From positions 49,258,710 through 49,322,709 of the forward strand of contig CM031604.1 in the NCBI GenBank assembly GCA_018398815.1: DNA of 64,000 nt. Direction: 5' to 3'. This DNA comes from Conus ventricosus. Taxonomy: Eukaryota > Mollusca > Gastropoda > Neogastropoda > Conidae. A model generated the notes under the pieces. That model did not search any database and was not told the DNA's origin. It saw nothing but the letters and a program-made list of their open reading frames with translations. Shown in pieces: positions 22,171 to 33,609 of the stretch. Within the stretch, counting starts at the first letter, position 1. Every line of letters starts with the position of its first letter. A program made the position numbers and the translations under genes.

Positions 22171-23164
22171 CCCGTATAATCAGTCGATGATGAAAAATCA
22201 GATCTCGCATAAAACATTTGATCCACTAAATTTGAATTGGTGTTGGATAGCTGTAAGTGCTGATTTTTTTTTTCAAGAATGAGTTAGGTACGGTAATGTT
22301 GCTAATAGCCCAGCCGACCGCAAAGGGCCATATCAGGGCTGTCACCGCGTTAGTATAGGCATATCAAGGATAAACTTTAATGGCTTTCAAAATTGACAAC
22401 TTTGCAACAGTATTTTTGCAGCATTTTGTTCCATGGAATTTTTTTTTAAGTGTATTACAAAACTAAAAGGTCCCAGTGTCTAAGAGCTAACCATCTCTGG
22501 AAATGTGTAGGCCATATTCACTGTACATCAGGTTCTTGGCTGGATGAGAGTGTAAGAGGGTTATCCTTTTTACTGAGAATCTCTGACGATGAGAGAATTT
22601 TCAACCAAATAGAATGTGAGCAGCTAGGTAGGGATACGATGCTATCATGATATAGTTATGCAGAAGACGTGATAGTACTCAGACAACAACTTGTACGCTA
22701 ACTGGTTACATATCGCTGTAGAAACGTATTACCTCCATTCAGCTCAGTACTAGCTTAATTTTGCATGGTTCTTGCCCTGACTATAAAATCACAGCACAGT
22801 TGAACATTCGTTTGTTCAAGAGTAACAAACCAGCTTTTCGTCAAATCTATTGAGAAGCTCATTGGAGTAAATCTCAATGCAAATTTAAAGGCTAAAGAAT
22901 CAGTGATGGTTAGCATATGTAATTCCGTCTTTGATATCGCAGAATATGCTTCTTGGCCATGCGACAAAACTGAACGAGAAATGCTGAAACACCATCAACT
23001 AATTTGGATTCCCTGTTTATCGGAAACATGCTAATAAAATAAAAAAAGAAAAAAAAGAAAAGAAAAAGCGCACAAAATGGTGGAATCTTTTTCTTTTTTT
23101 TAACCCTTTTTCTGCCAGTTTATCAAAAAAGTTTATACTGAAAGGAAGAGCAAGAAACTTCGCT

Positions 23165-23215
23165 CGCTTCAGAGTTCAGCGCAAGGAACTCTTCCTTGCG
23201 CTGAACTCTGAAGCG
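23165..23215. repeat. Perfect 24-bp inverted repeat (copy B)
   Basis: Arms 23165-23188 and 23192-23215 with loop CTC, identical to the hairpin at 6508. Confidence 0.9.
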
Positions 23216-23269
23216 ATCTGAAGCGATCAAAGCTAAGTGAATTTTCGTTGTTTTATTCGTGTGTGTCTC

Positions 23270-23307
23270 CACCTGAAGAAGACCTAAGAGGTCGAAACGC
23301 GTTGGTG
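23270..23307 (+). ncRNA. Hammerhead-ribozyme-like motif (copy B)
   Basis: The core, stem II and ACGCGT are as in copy A. Two one-base differences (CCAC before the core, GGTG after the cleavage site) fall in the presumed stem I strands. Whether they are real variants or sequencing errors is unclear. Confidence 0.4.
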
Positions 23308-23481
23308 TTTTGTCTTGTGACTCGTTTGTCCACGTTTCTCTGGCGGTTCGCTAACATTTATTTAAGATTTGTTTAGATTTCCGCCTGCGGTCGTCTCACT
23401 TTGCAACCAGATCTGTTTTGTTGACAGACAAACAAATCACATCGATCCGATTTGACGTGATAAGAAAATATCGTCAACTTC

Positions 23482-24934
23482 AGAGAATGTAAATATCTAT
23501 GTTCAAGACCACCCATCTTATTTTGCCGAAAACCCCCCCTTTTCACATACAAATCACGTCCTTCTCATGTCACTTTTGGCCAAAATTAACCACCTGTTTT
23601 TAAACAAAATTAAAAACTCCAAAACTGCCAAAAATCGACGTAATCAGAAACATTAAAATGGGGGGCTTACGTGCAAGATAAGATATGGTGATCGTGAACA
23701 CAGAATTTACATTCTCTCCAGGCACATAAAATCAACTAAACTTTTTATATGGCTTGACAGTCCCACCCCCAGACTGGTTTCCAATCAAATTGGTTGCAGC
23801 AACTGTTTTGCACGCTCCGCTGCACATAAGCTTGCCACTAATACTTAATTTTTTAATCATCACGTGATAGCTTGGTGCATCACGTGTGCACGTTCAACCA
23901 ATCGACAGGAGGTATGACATCATTTTTGGCTGGGGACTTACGAGCCTGTCACCAGCCGGCCATTACTGGCCGGAGCGTCTATGAGTGAAGACGCGTTTAA
24001 CGCGAGCCTTGCTTTTCGTTCCAACCCGGCCAAAAGAGAGTCTAAATCTTTTGGAAAACGAAGCAAGGAAAACGTGAAATGACAGTAAGTGAACAGATGA
24101 TTTTTTACGTAATTGTTTTGTAGACCCAGCTTGATTATGAGCCGATTGACGAAGGTTCTTTTATGAAGCTGAAAAACATAACTGAAATTACGCCTGTTTT
24201 ACGAAGGCTGGTTCTGAGATCAAAGCTGAAAATCGTAAAACTCTTCAACAATCTTTGCTTTTAGGCCATTGGCTTGAAAGAACAAAAACTGTTTTAAAAA
24301 AAAAATCTAACCCAAAAGCGTCCTGGGAGAATTATTTGAAAACTAAAAATTCTGAGGGAACCCACGCTGTGTAAAAAACTGATGGAATTACATTTTGTTT
24401 TTTCTACTATCCAAAGTTTCACAAGCTCGGAATTTGATCCCACGCTTGTAGAGAAAAGAAGCTCATTTTAAAATATATGCAGAGCGACTAAACGCGCTTG
24501 CTGTGAAAAAATCAATCTAGCCCAGCCCAGCCTAAGGAGGTAACTCCTGCCAAACTAGGTCATTGTTCAGCGCGGAACAATGACCTAGAAAGGCCCTCAC
24601 AGGCCGAAAATAATACTAAGGGAGGTAACTCCTGCACACCCCACGCATGCACACCCACACCCACCCACGCATGCACCCCACCCCCACACACACCGCACCC
24701 CCACCCCACGCACGCACGCACCCCTGCCACCACCCCCCACCCCACCCCACCCCCACTCACCCCATCCCACCCCACGCACGCACGCCCACTCACGTTTTTA
24801 CCTAAAAAGCAGTGCAGTAAACTAGGTCAAAAGGATCTGCGACAAATTGACCTAGTTGATTAAACCACACCGCCCCACCCCCTGCCCACTAAACGCACAC
24901 ACATAAAACTTCTGATTCTTGCACAAAACAAGAA
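23482..24934 (+). repeat. Polinton left terminal inverted repeat (copy B)
   Basis: Starts AGAGAATGTAAATATC and ends near CACAAAACAAGAAAAA. It matches the copy A TIR and the inverse of 53281-54741, with many one- to three-base errors. Confidence 0.92.
23981..24491 (+). pseudogene. TIR-encoded 169-aa gene, frameshifted (copy B)
   Basis: Begins ATGAGTGAAGACGCG as in copy A and ends at the equivalent GCGACTAA. Several indels break the frame, starting with a TTCGTT/TCGTTT rearrangement near 24013. Copy A at 7319 is the intact version. Confidence 0.7.
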
Positions 24935-24983
24935 AAACTGATTACTTAATTTTTTTATTTAAAAATTTTATTTGTGTTTAAAA

Positions 24984-25317
24984 ATGAAGCCTAAAGTAGC
25001 TACAGAGTTTATAAAATATACTTACGATTGGATTGGTATAGGGTGGCTAGTAAAGAACAGTTAAAGAGCAGGTATGAAAAATTAATGACTGATCTTTATG
25101 AGTGGATAGATATACGAGAAAACGTGACCAGGCCATCAGTAAAATACCAGATTCTTGGCCCCAACCATTTAAATAAAGTTGTTTGCCATTTTAGTTGATT
25201 ATATGGCTCCTGAAGAAGTAATCTGACTGTTTTTTACTAGCCCCGAAGGAGTGACTATTTGTTTTAAAATGAAGATCTGGTTTTACGATTAGAAAAAGAC
25301 CTATAAATAACAGCTGA
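24984..25317 (+). pseudogene. Small Polinton protein paralogous to polymerase N-terminus, broken (copy B)
   Basis: Counterpart of 8327-8656, with the same TTTAAAAATG start context. Multiple indels break the frame. Confidence 0.6.
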
Positions 25318-25354
25318 ATTTACAATTAATTTTTTATTTATTTTAGATTTAAAA

Positions 25355-25614
25355 ATGGCTTTTTGAACTCAGTGAATCTGATTTAAAAATTGTAATGAAC
25401 TATTGACGAAACAAGAAAGTATTAAACATTGATTTTAGTGAATTTGGTTTTGAGAATGATATAGACAATATAAAAAAAGATCAAAAGTGAACTATTTAAC
25501 GAAGCAATCAAAGTGAAAACTTTGACTGTAGTGATTCAGAAAAGCTAAAATATTGGGGGGTGTTAATGTAAGGCTAACATGTCTTGAAGTTTGCAACGCT
25601 TGGGTGAAGAATAA
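25355..25614 (+). pseudogene. Small acidic Polinton protein, broken (copy B)
   Basis: Counterpart of the 87-codon gene at 8694. The first codons are altered (ATGGCTTTTTGA creates an early stop) and further indels follow. Confidence 0.6.
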
Positions 25615-25682
25615 AAAGCGCGTTTTACTTACTTTTATTTACATTAATTTTTTAATTTACGTAAATGTTATGGCTTTAAAAA

Positions 25683-28600
25683 ATGACGACCACAAGTAAA
25701 TTCGAGGATGGAAAACTATATACGAAGGAAGAAATATTTGGTAGTGACAAACAATTAAGCAATACGTTTAGTGAAGTAGACAATGGACATCATAACCCTA
25801 CAAACGTTCATGAAAGCGTGACACATGCTATCTCTAAAATCCGAGAGTTTCTTCAGATGGAGCCACCAGTAAAAGTGCTGTTGGCCGTTCTGATTGATTA
25901 TATAACGCCTGATGATAGAAAACATGCAAGTCTGGGTTTCAACTAAACAGAAAGAAGTTATTAGCTATCGCGACCTTAATTCTGACTGGGCTGACTACAT
26001 GCTTACAAAATTTAACCATGCAAGTGAGAGGCAAAATTGCACGGTTCTGGATGGTCTGAAGGAACAGTCCTTGAAATCAAATAAGACAAAGTTCTATCCT
26101 ATAGTTGGCAATTCTTACTTTCCTCTTCCAAAAGAGTTAGAGTTAAAACGAACAGCCCTTAAACATACATAATTCTGACAACTTTGTGTTTTATGTGGTG
26201 TGTTTTAGCACATTTACACCCTGCCCAAAAAATCATGCAAACAGAGTTTCCAAAATTATGAACAATATAAGCAAGAGCTGAACTTTGACAACCAAAAACC
26301 TTTCCAGTGAGTATAGAAAGTATATCTCAGTTTGAAGAGCAAAAAAAAACCCAATCACCGTAAATGTATACACATGGTCTGTAGTAGGCAATCTACGACC
26401 TCTAAGGATTTCTCCCAAAGCTCCTACTTTAGGCGAACCGCTTAAAACATGTAGACTTGACCTGTTTGCAGATAGTACAAAGAGTCATTATGTATTAATT
26501 AGAACAATAAGCAACTTATGGCTTATACTACAAAAGACAATTTTAAACAAGGGCTTTGTAGAAGATGTTTGGTCAGAATCCCTACTATAGAAGCAGCCGC
26601 CATCATAAGAAACATTGAAAAAGTTTTGTAGACTGTGAAACCGAACTCCTCAACACCTAAACCAGGGTCTAAAAGTTAGTTTTAAGAATTTACACAAAAT
26701 GCAGATGAGCCCATACGTAGTTTATGCTGACTTTGAATCAATATTAGCACAGTACTACGGGCCGCAACAGCAGAACAAAAAACAACCTTTTTAAACCCAC
26801 CATCAATCTGTTCTTATGCGTTATTGTTGTTAGGTCAGACGGTCAACACACAACACCTAGATTTACAGAGGTCCCAATGCAGCTAGCAATTTTTAGAGCA
26901 GATGAAACAACTTCGTAATCAGTTATCTAATGAACTAAATTTTTAGACATTGTTATGACTCCTGAAGACCAAGAACGTTAGACTCATCTACACACTGTTG
27001 GATTTGCAAAAAAAGAATTATTAGGCAACACAGTAAGAGACCACGATCACATTACTGGAAAGTTCAGAGGGGCCCGCGCACAACAATTGTAATCTTCAAC
27101 TTAAGGTTGACCCCAAAAAAATGGAAACTGCCTATCTTCTTTCATAACCTACGAGGCTACGATTCTCATTTCATCATGCAAGCAGTGACTTCTGAATATA
27201 GAGGGTTTAAACCTGCATTCCCACATCTTCAGAAAGTACATGACTTTTACTCTTGACTCTTTATCCTTTTATGACTCACGCCAACATCTGAGGGGGAGTT
27301 TGGATAAGTTAGCAGGATCTCTACAAGACTTTCCAATAACTAAACAATATTTTGACCCATCTTTGGTGCGTAAAGGAGTTTATCCTTATGAATACATGAA
27401 CTCGTGGGACAGGTTTGACGAAGACTCACTTCCCCCTAAAGGCGCTTTCTTTTCTAATCTTAGAGGCAAGACATAACTGACTATGAATACGCTCAGAAAG
27501 CCTGGACAGAATTACACTGCCAAAAAATGGGCGATTATCACGATCAATATTTATTGGCTGACGAGTGTTTATTAGCAGACGTCTTTCCGAATTTACAGAT
27601 CTACATGCATGAAACATTACAGTTTAGACTCTTCACATTACATCTCTGCCCCAGGCCCTTCTTGGATGCTTTCTTAAAGTCTACAAACATTCAGATTGAC
27701 TTAATATCTCATCAAACCCACACTCCAGATGATTGAAGATGGGCTGGGGGAGGTATTAGCATGGCCTCACATCCTTACTGCAAAGCCAACAACAAGTATT
27801 TAGATGATTATGACCCAACTAAACCGTCTAACTATCTAAATGTACTTAGACGCTAACAATCTGTATGGATGGGCCATGAGTCAACCGCTCCCACTGAGAA
27901 ACTTTAAAATGATAAAAGGGCCTCACGTGTTAAAAACGTGTTAGGCTGTTGTCCACAGCTTACTTCTGATAATCCAGCAGGGCTAATTTTAGAAGTAGAC
28001 TTAGAATATTCTAAAAAATTACACGATCTCCACAACAAATTACCCACTAGCCGCAGAAAGATTAAAGATGAGTCCCATCGAACCGCCTAAACTTGTTCCC
28101 AATCTTAGGCACAAAAACTAAATATGTGTGTCATTACAGACTCCTAAAAATTTTTACCTAAGACACGAATTAAAGCTGACAGCTGTTCACAGAAAAAATT
28201 ATCTGTGATAAAGGGAGCCTTTTATGAGGCCATACATCAAGAAGAACACTGATCTTAGAACCCAACCCCACTGATGCTTCAGAAAAAGACTTTTTAAAAC
28301 TGATGAACAACAGCTGTTTTGGCAAAACCATGGAAATCCACACAAACGTAAAGATGTTAAATTATTAACAAAAGAAAACCAAGCAATTAAGTTTGCTTCT
28401 AAACCCAACTATTTAACGACAGCTTGGTTGGCATTATGATGAAGAAAAAAGATTTTAAAAGTTGGACAAGCCGGTGTTTATTGGCTTTACTGAAATTAGA
28501 GTTGTCTAAATTGTTAATGTTAGAATTTGTACGACTACTTAAACCACTGTACCCAGAAGCAAGAGTCCTTTACACAGACACTGACTCTTTTATTCTAGAC

Positions 28601-29063
28601 GTTCCCACAGAAGACTTTTACAAAGACTTAGAAACAGAAGTGGCTAAAGGAGCTGATGGGTGGTACGACACATGTGACTATCCTAAAGATAGTCCTTTAC
28701 ATTCAACTGTGAACAAGAAAGTGATTGGAAAGATAAAGGGATGAACTAATGGGACAGTTATCAAAGAATATGTTGGTTTGTGGTCAAAGATGTCAGCGTT
28801 GCTAGCCAGACTTCTGTAATGAAAAAAGCTAAGGGCATAAGTAAAGAAGTTGTCAACAAAAATATAACTCACGACAACTACAAGCACCTCTCTTTGAAAA
28901 CAAAGTTTTTATCACACAAATGTTAATCGGCGCTCTACTCTTCATCAAGTAAACACAACTGCTGTTTAACAAGAAATCACTAGTCTCTAACAATAACAAG
29001 AGAACTTACGTCAATCCTGAGTTTTCAAAAGCTGTAGGGCATTGGAGAACTTTAAAAGATTAA
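25683..29063 (+). pseudogene. polB: Protein-primed family B DNA polymerase, frameshifted (copy B)
   Basis: The fullest view of the polymerase, in many frame segments. Visible in order: an N-terminal block with YFPLPKELELKR (about 26115); a Cys-rich segment; the exonuclease I motif YVVYADFESIL (about 26724); DHDHITGKFRG (about 27040) followed by the exo II motif HNLRGYDSHF (about 27145); exo III MGDYHDQYLLAD (27527); motif A LDANNLYGWAM (about 27845); motif B region LMNNSCFGKTM (about 28300); and motif C YTDTDSF (about 28570). A thumb-like C-terminus with FVVKDVS and NNNKRTYVNPEF segments ends at a TAA at 29061. Length, about 1,100 codons, is normal for pPolB. It would initiate replication from a protein bound at each TIR end. 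All catalytic motifs survive, so loss of frame may be recent or artefactual. Confidence 0.88.
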
Positions 29064-29074
29064 CTTGACTGACT

Positions 29075-29285
29075 TGGCTTGTACTTAACTTAAGAATCTA
29101 ACAAGAACTTTTTAAGAACCTAACTAGTACTTATTTAAGAACCTAACTAGTACTTAAAAAGAAACTTTTTTTTTACTTAACTTGTAATTTACTTGCACTT
29201 AACTTAAAAAGTACTTTCTATAACTAACTTAACTTGTACTTTTTTAGTTCTTAACTTGTACTTTATCTAGTTCTTAAAAACTATT
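29075..29285. repeat. AT-rich iterated ACTAGTACTT/ACTTGTACTT array (copy B)
   Basis: Counterpart of 12575-12790, immediately 3' of the polymerase stop. Near-palindromic cores (ACTAGT, AAGTACTT) repeat every 12-20 bp. Confidence 0.75.
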
Positions 29286-29311
29286 CCTAGAAAAGGGTCT
29301 ACAACAGGAGG

Positions 29312-29764
29312 TTGCACTTTTTTTGCAGAATTTGGGTTCTTCTTCTTTTACTGTGGGGGCTTGCAGCTTTGTTGTTAGGTATGGTGTTAAGTATTTGTAT
29401 GCTAAAAACCCACCAACAACAGCAGCAGCACCCATTACATAATGATGCATCTTTTTGTTTGTTTGTGATTGTGTTGTTGTTAATTGTGTTTTTGTTGGCG
29501 GTGGCGATGTTGTATTACAAATCTAACAATTTTTGTTTTGCGATTGGTTTGTTTTTCTCAGTCTGTTCCATTCAGCTAGTTTACGCCCCGGCCTCAACAC
29601 GTCCAGGTTTTTTTAGGCTTAGTAACACTACTCACTTGTGGCACATTCTGCTCCTGCGGAGGGTCCCTGCGAGGTTTCGCGGAGGGTCCTGTGGCAAATC
29701 GCTCATTTTTTTTATTGCGATTAAATTTAAATATGACAAAAATAATATGATTAAAAGTAATTAA
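29312..29764 (+). CDS. Small hydrophobic membrane protein (copy B)
   Basis: A 150-codon frame with two clear membrane helices (VLLLLLWGLAALLLGMVL and FVIVLLLIVFLLAVAMLYY) separated by a short HQQQQQH spacer. The rest is less hydrophobic and overlaps the minus-strand proline-rich gene, so the true C-terminus may be near residue 80. The start is uncertain because copy A has no ATG at this place. Copies A and B agree on the helices, which supports a real gene. The family is not recognised. Confidence 0.5.
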   Translation: MHFFCRIWVLLLLLWGLAALLLGMVLSICMLKTHQQQQQHPLHNDASFCLFVIVLLLIVFLLAVAMLYYKSNNFCFAIGLFFSVCSIQLVYAPASTRPGFFRLSNTTHLWHILLLRRVPARFRGGSCGKSLIFFIAIKFKYDKNNMIKSN

Positions 29765-30167
29765 TCCCATAAATGAATGGGCATAACATCGTCCCAAATC
29801 TGTAAACATGTCACATGCAAGAGTTTCTAGGGACTTTTTTTAAAAAAACCGGATTTTGTGATAAATCATATTTTAAATCTTTTTCTGAATCAACCGGCGC
29901 CATCTTACTTACTAACTTAGCATATAAACTAATCATGTCTGACCCACCGATCTAAACCATTTTTGACCCTAACTGCGCTTCGTACATAGCGTAGTACTTC
30001 TCAACGTCTGAAGTAGAACAGCTGCTAAAACTGTTCAATACTTAGTTCAAACACCTAAATACTGTTTAGTTTTTTCCACACCAGCCAGAGAGTAAATCTT
30101 TTCTTTATGGCAGTGGTCTACGGAGTAGTCTGCTTGCTCCTCACACTAATAGTTCGTCACAATCCAT
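29640..30167 (-). pseudogene. Single-pass membrane protein with proline-rich tail, 5'-extended (copy B)
   Basis: Counterpart of 13129-13452, broken by several indels. Upstream, the minus strand continues in a coding-like manner (DVEKYYAMYEAQLGSKMV) to an ATG at 30167 that has the TTTTTAAAAATG context shared by the element's genes. The gene probably starts there, not at the internal Met. A short plus-strand frame at 30107 overlaps and is likely a shadow. Confidence 0.45.
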
Positions 30168-30445
30168 TTTTAAAAACAATAAAAAAAATAATAAATATTT
30201 TTAAAAACCATGAGTTAACGCTGGTTAAATATAGCAGTGCCTATCGTTGGCGTTATAGTCTATTCAACCCTTGCAAAATGTTTGCAAGGAATAAAACCAC
30301 CCAACATGGGGAAGATAGAAGATTCGCCAAAACTAGTTGCAACTTTAATTTTTAGCTTTAACAACAAAAGATTATCTGATTAAAAAGCACATAGACAGCC
30401 TTTCGTATTATGATTATTTTAATTATTTTTTTAGTTAATAAAAAG

Positions 30446-30544
30446 ATGTGTGAAAAAAAGTTTATCAATACGATTTCCCACTCTGCTGTAATTAGCGGTC
30501 TTAGTATAGGCTATAGCGTGTTAGCAAAAAACATTTTTAAATGA
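30446..30544 (+). CDS. 32-aa hydrophobic peptide
   Basis: An ATG in the context AATAAAAAGATG opens a 32-codon frame with a central VISGLSIGYSVLA segment that could span a membrane. Its TGA overlaps the ATG of the next frame (AATGA), a coupled arrangement. It sits at the head of the small-protein cluster before the integrase. Coding status rests on the leader motif and the overlap; it is known only from contig 2. Confidence 0.4.
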   Translation: MCEKKFINTISHSAVISGLSIGYSVLAKNIFK

Positions 30545-31128
30545 AGCCGGCTGACCTAGGACGGTTAGACATTGAGGACGTTGTTAAGTTTAAATAGTTG
30601 AAATTACTGCAGGGATTGCCTCAAAAGACTTTCTTGTTACTCAGGGGATTAACCCAGAAAATATTAGTACATAGAAAGATTAATTCAAAAGAAAATATTG
30701 ATTTATAAAAAGATGGCGGGAGTAGTTATCATGGTAGGAGGAGCTATTGTTAATGCCTTGGCCTTCTCTGGGAGCAATTTAAATGTTTAAGTAAATTGCG
30801 GTCCGACGAAGAGAGAGAACGTCATTACAAGGCAATAAAAAGATTTAGCTAAGGCAAGAGACGCTTATGAGAAAAGACAATTGCTCACTTAGACTTTATT
30901 AAAAAAAGTTAAAGAAATAGGGACATGCAGAGCACACATTTACAGACGTGATGAGGCAATGAATGAGTATTACTTAGTGACAGGAAAGAAGTTTCTAACA
31001 CCCGGCCCCCGCCAGAACTGTCGACTTTTTAGGGAACCATCAGAAGAACAGAAAATAGCAGAAATTGGTTTTATTGTGGGCTATGGGACAATCTATATTC
31101 TTGCACAAACAATCAAAAAAAACAATTA
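30541..31128 (+). pseudogene. Conserved Polinton small protein(s) upstream of integrase
   Basis: It opens MKPADLGRLDIEDVVKF and is then interrupted. A second start at 30713 (TTTATAAAAAGATG) gives MAGVVIMVGGAIVNALAF, a glycine-rich hydrophobic segment, then a charged helical region (KARDAYEKRQL), a DEAMNEYYLVTGKK motif, and a C-terminal hydrophobic segment after EEQKIAEIGFIVG. I recognise the layout as a widely conserved Polinton-associated protein of unknown function, with two membrane-like ends around a helical core. The upstream frame may run into it or be a separate overlapping gene. Indels prevent a decision. Confidence 0.55.
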
Positions 31129-31149
31129 AAAAATACAATTAAAATACAG

Positions 31150-32117
31150 TCCTTCTTATGAACAATACGAAGTACAAAATATATTAATTCTCCTAAAGGG
31201 TAATTGGAAAGGAAAGACTGCTATTGAAAAACTGAGTAAAGCTGCTAGAGTGTCTGAATTGGATGCGAAAGACTGGCTTTCAAAACAAGCAATTTGGCAA
31301 ATATATCTGCCTGCTCCCAAAAGAATAATAAAGGGGCCTAGATTTTTTAAATTCCATTTTCCCAAGACACCCCCCAGATGGACTTGCTGTATCTTCCACA
31401 TGACAAAGTTAGAAGAAAAAAGTTTAAGTATGCTCTGACAGTTTTGACATGGCTTCAAGATACAAAGACGCTGAACCTTAACGGATAAAAGCTCAACTGC
31501 GGTGGCTGTAGATTTACAAAAAATATACATGCGAGGCCCATTAAAGTATCCTAGGATATTCAAGTTGATGATGGAAAGAGTTAAAGGTTCTGTAAACCAG
31601 CTGTTTTTAAAACACATGTACCAGTTAAGAGAGGATCCCAGGCAACCATCGATCACAAGCCCTAGTAGAAAACTTTAATAAGAATCTAGCTGAACGCCTG
31701 TTTACCTATCAATATCACAGGAAATTATGGACAGAACGCGTAACACAGAATGGGTTAGGAGGTTGCCAGCAGTCTTACATGCCATGAACAAGAAGAATTT
31801 AAAAGCAACAGGGTTGAAACCAGTAAACGCAATCAAATTAAAAAAAAATTAGCATTACTGAAGACATAAAAGGGTACCCAAAAACTCTTGCCGTTTGGAC
31901 TAAAAGTAAGATACTTGTAGCTCCTGGAGAGGCAGAAGTGATGTTAGAATTAGAGCCACAGATCCTATATGGAGCGTAGGCGTATATGAAGTTGAAAAAA
32001 TTTATAAAACGGGCCCCTCCAGTGTATTATTTAGAAAAGACTCTTTCTTCTAAAAAGCCCGCCCCTAAAAGATCGTTTGTTCGTGAAGAGCTGCAAGTTG
32101 TCCCCCAAACACAGTGA
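31150..32117 (+). pseudogene. int: Retrovirus-type (DDE) integrase, frameshifted
   Basis: Polinton integrase that would insert the element and make the target duplication. The N-terminal part has the KLSKAARVSELDAKDWLSKQ and AIWQIYLPAPKRI blocks. Catalytic residues are recognisable across frames: the first Asp just before LLYLPHDK (about 31380), the second in VDDGKE (about 31565), and the Glu in ALVENFNKNLAERLF (about 31665). The C-terminus carries a WSVGVYEVEKIYKTG block (about 31970), as in the SH3/chromo-like tail of these integrases, and stops at TGA 32115. The start is uncertain because no ATG is in the right frame. Confidence 0.82.
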
Positions 32118-32221
32118 GTAACAAAAAAATAGTATTTATTTTTGTTAAACTTTTTTGGCCTATTTTGGGTTTAAATGATCGTGTGTTTGTTTTTCAATGT
32201 TATGTTTAATTGCATCAGTGT
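32118..32221. other. Short convergent intergenic spacer
   Basis: An AT-rich spacer between the plus-strand integrase and the minus-strand genes, with T runs at about 32149. It is where the two transcript groups would converge. No specific terminator is identified. Confidence 0.4.
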
Positions 32222-32717
32222 CTAACCTGTCGTGAAGTAAAAGGGTCTTTCTCCACTCCTTTTAAAGTTCAATTTTCTGTCGTCTGTAATCCTCGCCATC
32301 AGCCATAAGCTTCTAAAATTTCTTCGTCCGTAATTTTTTTTCATCCTGTAATGATTTTCTTATTCTTAATCTCAATGAACAAAGTTTTGCTGATGCTAGG
32401 GCTACAATGGCAGTGTGCTTTTGTAATTTAGGAGTTAATTTTTTTAAAACAGCACTTACAATCATAGACATGGCGCCTAAACCTAAACCAAGGCCTCCTA
32501 ATGCTAAAGAGACTGGCGCTCCAGCCCCAGAAAGCTAAAACAGCAAACACTAGACCCAGCACTTACGCTAGCTACAGCCGATGAGCCAGTAATTACATAA
32601 GAAAGAGTATTTAAAGCTTTAGCATATTCTTTCTAGTAACTCTATACTTATCCCAAATCACTTTCTATTTCCTTTGAAGTTCAGTTATTTGCTTTAATCT
32701 AAACTGTTGAACCCCAT
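32222..32717 (-). pseudogene. Glycine/alanine-rich hydrophobic Polinton protein, frameshifted
   Basis: Minus strand, starting at an ATG in the context TTATTTAAAAAATG (32717). After a polar N-terminus comes a long Gly/Ala/Ser/Val-rich hydrophobic region (GAPVSLALGGLGLGLGAMS is readable near 32470-32520), then a charged helical C-terminus with an EKITDEEF motif (about 32310). The same architecture recurs in many metazoan Polintons, with unknown function. A membrane-active role comparable to the minor proteins of adenovirus-like virions is speculation. It is single-copy here and frameshifted. Confidence 0.55.
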
Positions 32718-32766
32718 TTTTTAAATAAGATTTTTTTTTTTAATTAATCTTGTACATATCTTCTTA

Positions 32767-33595
32767 TTAATCCTTCTGGCAGCACTTCATTAACAGAGTA
32801 AAACGCAATAAAATCAACATACTTAATGAAAATAAGTCGAGTACTGTTAGTTTGTCTTTGTCAAAACCCTCACAAGTAACCTTGTCAGATGATACATGGG
32901 TGTTTATTTTGTCTCCCCTTTTAAATAATTGCAATACTGAGCTTAAGAGGAGCATCCAAGTTTTTTTAGCCTTTATTTGTATGCCTCTAATTAACGTATG
33001 TTCTGGCAAAATAGGATCGCCCTCCCTCGGAGTAATAAATAAGCGAAAATCATTGTCATTTGCCTAGGTAGTGACTGTAGCGTTGGGGTAAATTCTAAGC
33101 CGACAGTATCATCCCCCACTTCAGCTAAGGACTTCTTTCTCTGTAGCATATATCAGAACCCTGCCTAGTTATTTCAATCTGTTTTTTCTGTTTTTTCCTG
33201 GAAATAGGCTAACAAGATAGGTCCTGCATTCAAAGCCTTTCTAAAATTGTTTTTCTTGTCAAAGTATACAATGGGGCTTTCGTAGTTTTTAAACTTTAAA
33301 ATTCCAAGCAATTTCAGGAAGCAACGCCCAAGCATTCTCTCTTTTATGAAGTTTGTATTCGTGTTTGCCAAAATCGTTTGCCCTTAAATTTCTTATCTCT
33401 TCTAGGGTAGGATATTTGCGCCGTTTTTTGTCTTCATTTCTGTTCGTTTTTAAACCCCATCACTGTGTATTCAAATCCATAAACATTCCTGGCACTCCTA
33501 TTAGATCAAACTCAGTTGTGTCTGCTAGGTCTTTTAGCTCTACTGCAACGCATTTAGGAGCTAGCTGCGCTTTGATTCTTGGGCCCCCGAGACAT
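32767..33595 (-). pseudogene. Unrecognised Polinton protein, frameshifted
   Basis: Minus strand, with ATG at 33595 in the context TTAAAAAGAATG. Readable pieces include LRANDFGKHEYKLHKRENAW, NNFRKALNAGPILLAYFQEK, EGDPILPEHTLIRGIQIK and KRGDKINTHVSSDKVTCEGF, ending MKCCQKD at 32767. Its length would be about 275 codons. It lies just downstream of the packaging ATPase on the same strand, so it is probably co-expressed. The pieces show no protease, jelly-roll or nucleotide-binding motif that I can name. Confidence 0.5.
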
Positions 33596-33609
33596 TCTTT
33601 TTAATATTA

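Larger units (their letters stand above)
22171..23481. other. Flank left of the Polinton without a gene (copy B)
   Basis: Counterpart of 5517-6823. It contains the perfect hairpin at 23165-23215 and the hammerhead-like motif at 23270-23307. No coding frame is supported. Confidence 0.6.

Noticed and set aside
30107..30355. An 82-codon plus-strand membrane-like frame
   Set aside because: It overlaps the better-supported upstream part of the minus-strand proline-rich gene, and copy A does not preserve it.
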